DNA of 64,000 nucleotides, from positions 49,705 through 113,704 of the forward strand of contig NZ_BDAZ01000053.1 in NCBI RefSeq assembly GCF_001612725.1. Reading direction: 5' to 3'. The notes under the pieces were generated by a model, which did no database searches, was not told the origin of the DNA, and saw only the letters and a program-made list of their open reading frames with translations. The position numbers and the translations under genes were made by a program. The stretch is from Nocardia anaemiae NBRC 100462. GTDB taxonomy: Bacteria; Actinomycetota; Actinomycetes; Mycobacteriales; Mycobacteriaceae. This document shows positions 50,364 to 58,728 of the stretch, piece by piece; positions within the stretch are counted from its first letter, which is position 1; every line of letters begins with the position of its first letter.

Positions 50364-51374
50364 TCATACGCCGCGGCGACGCTCGGCTTTGGCACGCATC
50401 TCGTCGGCCGCGGCCTCCATCTCGGGGGTGACCTTGAAGTGGCCGCCCCATTTGTTCAGCGACCCCGGCGGGTAGTCGGGAGTCGGCAGGATTTGACGCA
50501 ACAACTGGTCGGGCAGTCCGCGGCGCTGCCATTCGCGGGGGTAGCCGAGCGATACCTCTTCGAAGCGCACGCCGTCGTAATAAGAGGTACGCGGGATGTG
50601 CAGGTGGCCGTAGACCGAGCAGACCACGTTGTAGCTGGTGTGCCAGTCGGCGGTCAGATCGGTGCCGCACCAGAGCGCGAATTCCGGGTACCACAGCACG
50701 TCGGTGGGCTGACGGACCAGCGGGAAGTGATTGATCATCACGATCGGCGTCTCGGGTGGCAGCGCGTCCAGCTTCCGCTTGGTGACCTGGACGCGGGCAT
50801 GACACCAGGCATCCCGGGTCAGGTAAGGATCAGGTGAGAGCAGGAATTCGTCGGTCGCCACCACATTGCGTTCCCGGGCCAGGGCGAGGCCCTCGGCCTT
50901 CGTCTTGGTGCCCTTCGGCAGGAACGAGTAGTCGTAGAGCAGGAACATCGGAACCAGCGTCACCTGACCGCCGTACTGCTCGGACCCCGCGCCGGTCCAC
51001 ACCGGGAACGGATCCTCCGGTGTGATGACATCGAGATCCCGGCAGATCGACACCAGGTAGTCGTAGCGCGCGACACCGTGCATCTGCACCGGATCCTTCG
51101 CCGTAGTCCACAATTCGTGGTTGCCCGGCACCCAGATCACCTTGGCGAAGCGCCCGCGCAGCAGCTCCAGCGCCCAGCGAATATCGTCGGACTTCTCCCC
51201 GACGTCCCCGGCCACGATGAGCCAGTCCTCGGGCGAATCCGCGCGAATCTGCTCGACGACCGGACGATTCCCCTGGTGCCCGACGTGAATGTCGCTGACC
51301 GCCATCAACTTGGGTATCACCACACCTACATTGGCATATCCGCGCGCGTCGCCGCCGTTCGGCTCGGTGATCAT
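50364..51374 (-). CDS. Metallophosphoesterase, PptH-like phosphopantetheinyl hydrolase
   Basis: A 336-residue calcineurin-type phosphoesterase with AVSDIHVG, VAGDVGEK, VPGNHELW, MINHFPL and VYGHLHIPR supplying the five metal-binding blocks. It matches Rv2795c, which in M. tuberculosis (PptH) removes phosphopantetheine from carrier proteins and opposes PptT. The location next to pptT is the same; the two are 160 bases apart, with no other gene between. The hydrolase activity is inferred from the homologue. ATG 51374 opens a sixteen-residue extension before the fold. Confidence 0.85.
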   Translation of the reverse strand: MITEPNGGDARGYANVGVVIPKLMAVSDIHVGHQGNRPVVEQIRADSPEDWLIVAGDVGEKSDDIRWALELLRGRFAKVIWVPGNHELWTTAKDPVQMHGVARYDYLVSICRDLDVITPEDPFPVWTGAGSEQYGGQVTLVPMFLLYDYSFLPKGTKTKAEGLALARERNVVATDEFLLSPDPYLTRDAWCHARVQVTKRKLDALPPETPIVMINHFPLVRQPTDVLWYPEFALWCGTDLTADWHTSYNVVCSVYGHLHIPRTSYYDGVRFEEVSLGYPREWQRRGLPDQLLRQILPTPDYPPGSLNKWGGHFKVTPEMEAAADEMRAKAERRRGV

Positions 51375-51389
51375 GGGCGATGCCCGACG

Positions 51390-52343
51390 CTAGCGGCCGC
51401 GCTCGTACGGGCGGTCCGGAGCCTCGATCCGCTGGTAGTCGGTGACGACGATAGTGGGCGTGTGACCCGGATCCCGCTGGGCACTGCCGGATTCGACGAC
51501 ACCCCGGACCTCCAGCCACGCATCGTCCTCGATCACCTCGGACATGCCCGACAGGTGCACCAGAACGTACCGCGCATCAGCGACACAGCAAGTAATGACC
51601 ACCCGGGCGAGATCCGCATCGGGCGTATCCGGATGCTGCTGCTCGAGATCCTTGGGCCTAATAATGAACCCACTGATCGTGACCTCGCGCCCGTCCAGGG
51701 AGTGACTGGAGTCCTGCAGCGCCCGATCCACCAGATCCACAATCGGCAAGCGCGGTGCGGGCTCGGCAGGCAGCGGAGGGAAGGCCCATAGCTTCGGCTG
51801 CTCCGCGGCGATGTCGCGCGGCACGACTTGAACGGGCGAACTGGTTACCGCCGCCCCCGCACCCAGTGCGGGTGGTGCGATGAGCAAGAGCGCGGCGACC
51901 GGCGCGAGCAACAACCATTGCGCGCGGCCGGAACCGTGGTCGTGCTCGCCATGCCCGCCCGCATCCTCGTGCCCCCGCGCGTCGGCGTGGCTCAGTGCGT
52001 CGTCGCGGCCGAATGTAGCTGCAACGCCGCCTATCTCACTGGCGTCGAATGCTCTGTGGCCCGGTGCGTCGTCACCGCCGAGCATGTTGTTCGGGCGACG
52101 CGTGTCGATGTGGCTGAGCACCTCACTGTGGCCGTGCATGTCGACGTGGTCGTCGGATGCGGTGCCGCGGCGGATATCCCGAATGATTGCGATCAGGGCG
52201 AGCAGGATGAAGCCGATGCTGCTGATCAGCAAGAAGGGGTAGAGGCTCGGTTTGACGTAGCGCAGGTAGCTGCCATCGAGGGTTATCCAGAGCACTGCGC
52301 TGCCGATGAGGAGCAACAGCAGGTTTTGTGCTTCTCGCCTCAT
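51390..52343 (-). CDS. TIGR03943-type membrane protein with His/Asp-rich loop
   Basis: A 317-residue protein with two N-terminal helices (LLLLLIGSAVLWITL and PFLLISSIGFILLALI), an about 100-residue linker rich in His and Asp (DDHVDMHGHSEVLSHID, GHGEHDHGSGR), another helix (WLLLAPVAALLLIA), and a C-terminal globular domain with CCVADARYVLV. TIGR03943 proteins pair with UPF0718 permeases. ATG 52343 overlaps the permease stop as ATGA with GGAGGTG upstream. The His-rich loop suggests metal (zinc) binding; the transported substrate is unknown. Confidence 0.8.
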   Translation of the reverse strand: MRREAQNLLLLLIGSAVLWITLDGSYLRYVKPSLYPFLLISSIGFILLALIAIIRDIRRGTASDDHVDMHGHSEVLSHIDTRRPNNMLGGDDAPGHRAFDASEIGGVAATFGRDDALSHADARGHEDAGGHGEHDHGSGRAQWLLLAPVAALLLIAPPALGAGAAVTSSPVQVVPRDIAAEQPKLWAFPPLPAEPAPRLPIVDLVDRALQDSSHSLDGREVTISGFIIRPKDLEQQHPDTPDADLARVVITCCVADARYVLVHLSGMSEVIEDDAWLEVRGVVESGSAQRDPGHTPTIVVTDYQRIEAPDRPYERGR

Positions 52344-53344
52344 CGGGCACCTCCGAGGAAGATGTATCCGGCGACAGTGCCGCAGGTCACGGCGACCGCG
52401 AAGGTCAAGGGGGCGAAGCGCATTGCGAAACGGCGGCCGAAACTGCCCGCCTGCATGGCGAAGAGCTTCACGTCGACGGCGGGGCCGACGACCAGGAAGA
52501 CCAGACGCGGTAGCAGGGGCAGTGTCGACATGCTCGCGGCGACGAATGCATCGGCCTCCGAGCACAGCGCGAGCACGATCGCCAGCACCGCCATGACCAG
52601 GATCGCGACCACCATCTGCCCGGCCAACCGCTCGTACCAGGTAGGCGGAACCAGTACATGTAGCGCTGCGGCGGCCGCGGCGCCGATTACCAGAAATGCG
52701 CTGGCCTGCAAGAGATCGTGTCGCGCGGCCTCGGTGAAGACCTCCCACCGGGTTCGCCCCGTCACACAGTGGTCGCGTCCGGCGCCGCGCGGCAGCAGCC
52801 AGGCCGGGCGTCCGATTCGCGACCAGATCAGTCCCATCACCACCGCGGTCGCCAGCGAACCGGTGAACCGCGCGGCCACCATTCCCGGTTCCCCGGGAAA
52901 CGCCACCGCCGTGGCGATCAACACCACCGGGTTGATCGCGGGCGCCGACAGCATGAAGGCCAAGGCGACCGATCCAGGTGCACCCTGATCGGTCAGCCGT
53001 CGCGCCACCGGCACCACACCGCACTCACAGCCGGGCAGCGCCATCCCGGCAAGTCCGGCGACGCCGATCGCGGCAGGCTCGTTGCGCGGCAATACCTTTC
53101 GCAGCAACTCGGGCGAGACGAAGGCCGCGATACCGCCGCTCACCAACACCCCTAGCGCCAGAAAAGGCACCGCCTGCACGAAGACACCCGCGAAAATCGT
53201 CACCGCGGTCTGCAATCGCGCGGACGCACCCACCGCATGCGCCAGCGGCACCTGCAGGACCAGCCCCAGGACGATCAGCGCGGCGAGCACATATGTCGAG
53301 GACACCCGCGTCCGTACCGTATTCACAGCGTTCTGTGCGAGCAC
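52340..53344 (-). CDS. UPF0718-family permease
   Basis: A 334-residue membrane protein with about eight transmembrane segments. The family features are FAGVFVQAVPFLALGVLVSG, ALPGCECGVVPVARRL with the Cys-x-Cys-Gly loop, LSAPAINPVVL and CSEADAFVAASM. It forms a two-gene unit with the His-rich protein downstream. Members are proposed to export or handle metals or thiol-reactive ions; the conserved cysteines make that plausible but it is not established. GTG 53344 has AGGATGGG about five bases upstream. No Zur-type box was seen in the promoter region. Confidence 0.82.
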   Translation of the reverse strand: MLAQNAVNTVRTRVSSTYVLAALIVLGLVLQVPLAHAVGASARLQTAVTIFAGVFVQAVPFLALGVLVSGGIAAFVSPELLRKVLPRNEPAAIGVAGLAGMALPGCECGVVPVARRLTDQGAPGSVALAFMLSAPAINPVVLIATAVAFPGEPGMVAARFTGSLATAVVMGLIWSRIGRPAWLLPRGAGRDHCVTGRTRWEVFTEAARHDLLQASAFLVIGAAAAAALHVLVPPTWYERLAGQMVVAILVMAVLAIVLALCSEADAFVAASMSTLPLLPRLVFLVVGPAVDVKLFAMQAGSFGRRFAMRFAPLTFAVAVTCGTVAGYIFLGGAR

Positions 53345-53551
53345 GTTCCCATCCTGCCTTGCGCTGTCGGGGATTCTCGCTTCTGGGCGGTCACCCGCGG
53401 TGCGCCGCCAATCGCCTTTCGGCGCGCACCACCCGATGCACGCTCATCATCCCAGCACACCGGGCGGCCCATCGGCACACCACACGTAGCACTGTCGAAG
53501 TCCCCGCGGTTCATGGCCGCATCTCGAGATCCACCGCACGACCGATCTCGA

Positions 53552-55636
53552 CTATCCGAACCAGCGGATCCGTGCGCTCGGCGCGAAACCCGCGGCGACC
53601 GTGAGCTTTCCGTTCGGTTCGCGGCGACAGGATGCGATGGCGATATGGCACGGTCGCGGAATATCGGGCGGAATACGGACGCCGCCATCGATTTCGTACC
53701 GCATATTGGTGACCTTCCAGGACCGAGCCTCGGGATCGTCCGGGGTGATCGGCGGTTGGTCGGGTCGCACCACGGCCATGACTTCGGTGACGCCGGTAGG
53801 CCAGATGAAGACCAGAAGTCCCGCCCGCTCGGCGAGGCCGCTCACCGCCGGGATGCCGCCCGGTGACGGATCGTCCAGCGGTTGGTCTTGTCTGCCTTGC
53901 GGTTTCGCGGCCTCAGCGATATCGGATCGGGTGATCTCGGAGTACCGGCCCGCGACGGCGGCGGCCACGGCGTACACCGGCTGCCCGACGGCGGGCGCGC
54001 CACCGTCCTCGAGTTCGGTCGCCTGTGTGCGGCCGACGACGCGCCAGGACCCGTCCGGCTGCAATCTGGTCACCCGGTAGGCGACGTTATCCGTCGACGT
54101 CGGCGACCACGCCACGAGCACCGACCCGTTTGCCAAACGGGTGGCCTCGACGCGCTGCGGCGCCTCGATCGGCGACTCCGCGAGAGCAGTGGCCGCACCG
54201 GCGTGATCGGCGCATACCTCGACCGCGGCGAGCAACCCGCGCATCCTGGCATCGGCCGGTCCCGCTTGCGCCGCGGCGACGAGGCGGTCCGCTTCGGCAA
54301 TGGCCTTCCGGGCTTCGGCGAGCAACTGGTCGATATTCGGGACCTGGTCCGGCGGCAGCAGATCGGATGCGATGCGGCGCACCTGTTCCAGATGTGGCAG
54401 CGCCTCGACAAACCGCGTGGCCGCACACGCGGCCGTGGCATTGCGCCAGCGGACCTGTGCCTCGTTCAGTACGCGGTCCACCTCATCGGATACCGACCGA
54501 ATCTGGGTGAGCCCTCCCCCATCCGGGCCGACCAGCCGGTGCGCCTCCTCGACATGCCGCGCCGCTTCTCGTGGGCGTCCCCCGCGCAGCGCCGCACGAG
54601 CGGCCTTGAGCGGTGCCTCCCAGAGTCTGGGGGCAGGTGGTATCGGTTGCGACGGGGCGGTGGACGCCGAATTCGATACTCGCGCACCGAGTTCCGCCGC
54701 GATCTCGGTCAGCACCCGGGTGGCGTCGGCACGATCCAGGCCCAATCGCATCGCCTCATCGAGCAGGTATCGGAAGTCGTCACCGACGAGTTCGTCCTCG
54801 ACCAGCACCGCCGCCCTGACCTTCGGCCGCAACTCCGTGGCGACATCCTCGGCCACCGCCCGCAGATACTCCCGCAGCGTCGCTTCGTCCGACTCGAGTA
54901 CATCCTGGATGTGAATCAGTAACTCGTCCAACACAACTCGGATACGTCCCGGCGGCAGCTCACGCGACCGCGCGCGTAGCGCCTCGGCGCGCAATCGAAT
55001 CTCCTGGGACTGACCGGCTTTCGCCGGATCCACCCGTAGCAGCGCGAACAGCGTCGGCGTCGGTTCGCCGTCGACGAGCCGTTCCCATTCGCTGAGTAAC
55101 TGCCGAATCTGATGTCTGCGTTGGTCGGTGAGCACACCGACAGGCGCGGGAGCGTCCTCGATGACACGATGCCTACGCAATCGAGTCGCGACGTCGGCGG
55201 CACTGAGCCCGCCCATCGCGCCGATCTCCTCCAGCCCGGGCACCTTCCCTGCCGGAACCCCGCCGTGGCGCTGCACCAATCGCGAGATCGCCGCGTCGAG
55301 CATCTCGTAGCGGTCCGCATCCCGCCGCTCGCGCATCTCCCGGATCCGCCCGGCTTCCACCCGACGCACCGCCGAATCCAGTAATACGCGTGACAACTTG
55401 GGATGCGCGTCCACCAGCAAACCGACGAGCACCCGATATTTCGGATGGTCGCGCTGGCGCTGCCAGAAGCCCCAGACCTCTTCGACCCGCGCGGCGATCT
55501 CGGCATCGCTCAGCGACTCCACCTCGTCCAGCGGAATGTCGTAGAGCTCGAACGGATCGGATTCCTCCAGCCCGCCGCGGCGCTCGACATCGGCGAGCAC
55601 CCGCTTGCGGTAGTCGTTCGGATCGAACGCCTGCAT
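53552..55636 (-). CDS. FN3-domain partner of the accessory Hsp70, with a J-like N-terminus
   Basis: A 694-residue protein. Residues 20-90 run DPFELYDIPLDEVE, SDAEIAARVEEVWGFWQRQ, HPK (64-66), LLVDAHPKLSRVLLD, the order of a J-domain (helix II, loop, helix III) but with HPK in place of HPD. Residues 100-485 are largely alpha-helical with Arg/Glu heptads. Residues 488-572 are a fibronectin type III module (VEATRLANGSVLVAWSPTSTDNVAYRVTR), and 600-694 a second FN3-like module. It lies immediately after an Hsp70-like gene (ten bases). The role as a co-chaperone or substrate-presenting partner is inferred. Confidence 0.6.
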   Translation of the reverse strand: MQAFDPNDYRKRVLADVERRGGLEESDPFELYDIPLDEVESLSDAEIAARVEEVWGFWQRQRDHPKYRVLVGLLVDAHPKLSRVLLDSAVRRVEAGRIREMRERRDADRYEMLDAAISRLVQRHGGVPAGKVPGLEEIGAMGGLSAADVATRLRRHRVIEDAPAPVGVLTDQRRHQIRQLLSEWERLVDGEPTPTLFALLRVDPAKAGQSQEIRLRAEALRARSRELPPGRIRVVLDELLIHIQDVLESDEATLREYLRAVAEDVATELRPKVRAAVLVEDELVGDDFRYLLDEAMRLGLDRADATRVLTEIAAELGARVSNSASTAPSQPIPPAPRLWEAPLKAARAALRGGRPREAARHVEEAHRLVGPDGGGLTQIRSVSDEVDRVLNEAQVRWRNATAACAATRFVEALPHLEQVRRIASDLLPPDQVPNIDQLLAEARKAIAEADRLVAAAQAGPADARMRGLLAAVEVCADHAGAATALAESPIEAPQRVEATRLANGSVLVAWSPTSTDNVAYRVTRLQPDGSWRVVGRTQATELEDGGAPAVGQPVYAVAAAVAGRYSEITRSDIAEAAKPQGRQDQPLDDPSPGGIPAVSGLAERAGLLVFIWPTGVTEVMAVVRPDQPPITPDDPEARSWKVTNMRYEIDGGVRIPPDIPRPCHIAIASCRREPNGKLTVAAGFAPSARIRWFG

Positions 55637-55645
55637 GGTCACGGC

Positions 55646-57328
55646 TCAGCTGTCGCGGCGGCGGGTGCGCTGGACCTGATCGAGTTCGCGCGCCACATCC
55701 GCTTGTGACAGGGTCGCACCGGTTTGCGCGGTCAGGACCAACGGAATATCGGCATCGACGTGATGGCACGTGACGCGCAGGACACCGTCGAAACCCATCT
55801 CGAAGGTCACCCGCACCTCGCTGCCCTCGGGATAACCCGCGGGAATGCCACGAATGCGGCCTTCCACCAGCACCTTCGTATCCTCGGGTCGCGCCGATGC
55901 CGCCTGGCCCTGCTGTTCCACAATGGTCAGCGCGATTTCGTCCTGATCCGCGCGCACGGTGCCGAAGGAACGACGCACCTTCACCGGCAGGGTCGAGTTG
56001 CGATGAACCAACCAGGTCGCCGCGAGCCCGTACTGATAGTCGAGCGCGAGCACACCGAAACCACGCGAAACAACGGTATCGACCTGGATTTCCAGCATCC
56101 GGCGCACCAGCCCGACCGGTTGTCCGAAGGAGGCGGCGACGCGGGCGATCGATTGGTCGAGATCGGCCGGTGCGGCCTCCTCGAGATGCGCACCGTCACG
56201 CAGGCGGCCGCGCGTGGTGAGGTCGGCGAGGACCAGACGTTCCATCTCCAACTTTTCACCGTAGACCGCCGCGCCGCGCGCCACCGAGAGGTCGGGATCG
56301 CGCAGTTCGCCGGAGAGACCGAGTTCCTTGCGCAGTTCGCGTTCGACCATCGGCATACGCGAGGAGCCACCGACGAGCAGCAGGCGGTCGACGGATGCGG
56401 CGCCGCGCTTGCCCGCCGCGGCGAGACAGTCGCGGGTCAGGTCGATGGTGCGGCGCATGAGCGAGGCGGTCATCGCGTCGACCTCGTCGCGGGTCAGCGG
56501 GATCACCGCGCGGGCGCCGTCATGCGCGATCACCACGTCGGTGCGCTCGGCATCGGTCAACTCGCGTTTGGCGCGTTCGGCGGCCAGTACGAGCATCTGC
56601 GAACCGGCCGAATCGTCCAGCGGGTCTTCGGCATCCGGATTCGCCTCACAGAATTTCTGCGAAAGACACAGCGCGATGCGTTCATCCCAGTCCGCGCCGC
56701 CGAGTTGGTGATCGCCCTCGACCGCGAGCACCGAAATGCGACGGTCGGCGAGTTCGATGACGGTGGCATCGAAAGTGCCGCCGCCCAGGTCGTAGACGAG
56801 AACCGTCTCGCGCGGGCCCGACTTGCCGACGTCCACACTGCCGTCGAGTCTGCCGAAGCCGTAGGAGAGCGCCGCGGCGATCGGTTCGGAGAGCACACCG
56901 GCGACATCGAAGCCCGCATACGTGCCCGCCTGGATGGTGGCGCGCCGCTCCTCGTCACCGAAGTAGGCGGGCACGGTGATGACCACGCGTTTCACCGGCT
57001 CACCACCACTGAATTCGGCATCGGCGGCAAGGCTTTTCAGAATCAGCGCCGAAACGGCGGGCGCGGACCAGGTTTGCCCGTGCGCGGCGAAACGCCAATC
57101 CGTATCGCCCATCCGCCGCTTGACCAGCGTGCACACATGCTCCGGATCGAGCCGGGCCTGCCGCCGCGCACCCTCGCCCACCAGATGATCGAACGCCGAC
57201 GCGAACAAGACGACCGAAGGCACCGTCGCCTCGCCGTTCAAGCCGATCATGACTTCGGGCCGACCATCGGCGTCTATCCGCGCGATCGCCGAATTCGTCG
57301 TACCAAGGTCGATGCCGTAGACCCCCAT
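55646..57328 (-). CDS. Accessory Hsp70 (DnaK-like) chaperone
   Basis: A 560-residue Hsp70 with all ATPase motifs: GVYGIDLGTTNSAIARID, VPAYFGDEERRATIQAG, LSEPIAAALSYGFG, YDLGGGTFDATVIEL, VGGSSRMPMVERELRKELG. The substrate-binding beta region follows (VFEGRIRGIPAGYPEGSEVRVTFEMGFDGVL). It lacks a full lid and the EEVD-type tail and is shorter than DnaK (about 610-640), so it is not the housekeeping dnaK, which in actinobacteria sits in a dnaK-grpE-dnaJ operon. Its neighbours here are an FN3/J-like gene downstream and a divergent GrpE-like gene 111 bases away. Confidence 0.85.
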   Translation of the reverse strand: MGVYGIDLGTTNSAIARIDADGRPEVMIGLNGEATVPSVVLFASAFDHLVGEGARRQARLDPEHVCTLVKRRMGDTDWRFAAHGQTWSAPAVSALILKSLAADAEFSGGEPVKRVVITVPAYFGDEERRATIQAGTYAGFDVAGVLSEPIAAALSYGFGRLDGSVDVGKSGPRETVLVYDLGGGTFDATVIELADRRISVLAVEGDHQLGGADWDERIALCLSQKFCEANPDAEDPLDDSAGSQMLVLAAERAKRELTDAERTDVVIAHDGARAVIPLTRDEVDAMTASLMRRTIDLTRDCLAAAGKRGAASVDRLLLVGGSSRMPMVERELRKELGLSGELRDPDLSVARGAAVYGEKLEMERLVLADLTTRGRLRDGAHLEEAAPADLDQSIARVAASFGQPVGLVRRMLEIQVDTVVSRGFGVLALDYQYGLAATWLVHRNSTLPVKVRRSFGTVRADQDEIALTIVEQQGQAASARPEDTKVLVEGRIRGIPAGYPEGSEVRVTFEMGFDGVLRVTCHHVDADIPLVLTAQTGATLSQADVARELDQVQRTRRRDS

Positions 57329-57439
57329 GGGACGCGATGGTAGCAGCCACCTCCGACACCAGCCCAGTTCCCAACAGTGGATCCCGATGCCGCCCAAAAC
57401 AATCGATGCATCCCAACGAACTCGCGTTAAAGTGCCAGC

Positions 57440-58483
57440 ATGACCGACCCCGCCGCGCCGCACCCCGAGGACCCCACCCCCGCCGCGCCGCAGGTCGAAG
57501 CCAACCCAACCGCACCGCAGGCAAGTCACCCCACCAGCCCCCGCACGCCACAGCTCGAAAACCTCAACAGCTCAACCGCGCAGGAGGTTGGTCACCCCGC
57601 CAAGCCCCGCACGCCGTGGGCCGAGAGCACACCCAGCCCAGCCGCGCCACAGTCTGGTCACTCAACAAATCCAGCCACGGCACAGGCCGAAACCCGAACC
57701 GGCCCTCTGCCACAGGCGAGTCCCACGAACAATCCCCTCACACCACAGTCCGAAATCCCCAGTTCCACGCCACCAGGCAAGCCCGTTACGCCACAGTCCG
57801 AAATCCCCATTCCAGCGCCACCGGGCAGGCCCGTTACGCCACAGGCCGACGCCCCCACGAACCCATCCCGGCCACCGGCTGGTCACTTCACCGACCCCAT
57901 CACGCCCCAGGTCGAGACCAGCACCGATCCCACGCCACCGGCCAGTCACATCGCCAATCCCCTTGTGCCGCACGCGGACGGCTCGACCGCGCAGCAGACC
58001 GATTACTCCCACGCGCCACAATTCGAAAATCCCACCGACCCACTCGCCCAATTAGCGGAACGCATCGAAGACCTCACTCGGGTAATCGTTCGCCAAGCCA
58101 CCACCATCGAGCGCTTGGCCGATGAGGCCAAGGCACGCGACCGCCGGGATCGCGCTGGCGCCGACCTACCGCTCGTCCTGGAACTCTTCGCCCTCCACAC
58201 CGACGCCGCCGCCTGTGCCACGACTGCCGAATCCCCGCGCGAGCGTGCGGCATTCGAAGCCATCGCCACGCGCATCGAACGGCTCATCGTCGGCCGCGGC
58301 GGCACACTGGTCATCCCACAGCCCGGCGACACCTTCGACGCGCTCACCATGGAGGCGGCGGACGTCGCGAAGACCGACGATCCGGCCTTGGATCGCACGG
58401 TGGCATCGGTCGCGCAAACCGGCCTGACCGTCTCCGGGCGCTCAGTGCGTCCGGCAGGAGTGGTCGTCCACCGACACCACTGA
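57440..58483 (+). CDS. GrpE-like nucleotide-exchange-factor protein with Pro-rich N-terminus
   Basis: A 347-residue protein. Residues 1-195 are a proline/serine-rich, repetitive region (units such as TPQSEIPSSTPPGKPV and TPQSEIPIPAPPGRPV) likely to be disordered. Residues 197-235 form a coiled coil (LAQLAERIEDLTRVIVRQATT), residues 240-280 a helical bundle (LVLELFALHTDAAACATT), and residues 285-347 resemble the GrpE beta-domain: PGDTFDALTMEAADV-x-DDPALDRTVASV-x-GLTVSGRSVRPAGVVVHR follows the GrpE pattern residue by residue. It is divergent from the Hsp70-like gene; a shared control region lies at 57329-57439. Function as an exchange factor is inferred. Confidence 0.6.
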   Translation: MTDPAAPHPEDPTPAAPQVEANPTAPQASHPTSPRTPQLENLNSSTAQEVGHPAKPRTPWAESTPSPAAPQSGHSTNPATAQAETRTGPLPQASPTNNPLTPQSEIPSSTPPGKPVTPQSEIPIPAPPGRPVTPQADAPTNPSRPPAGHFTDPITPQVETSTDPTPPASHIANPLVPHADGSTAQQTDYSHAPQFENPTDPLAQLAERIEDLTRVIVRQATTIERLADEAKARDRRDRAGADLPLVLELFALHTDAAACATTAESPRERAAFEAIATRIERLIVGRGGTLVIPQPGDTFDALTMEAADVAKTDDPALDRTVASVAQTGLTVSGRSVRPAGVVVHRHH

Positions 58484-58728
58484 CGCCCCACTACCCGCGA
58501 CACAAATCCACCCGACACAAGCAGCTGCCTGCGGACACCATCGACAACCCCACCGCGCCACACAAATCCGCCCAGCACGAACGGTCGCCCGCCGACAACC
58601 CACCCGCCACACAACCCAACCGGCAGGAATTGGCTATCCGCCGACACCACTGCCGAACTGCCGTCTCCGAGCACTACTTCCGCCCGCGAAAACATGCGCC
58701 GGGCGCGAACCGTGCCCAGCACATCCGG

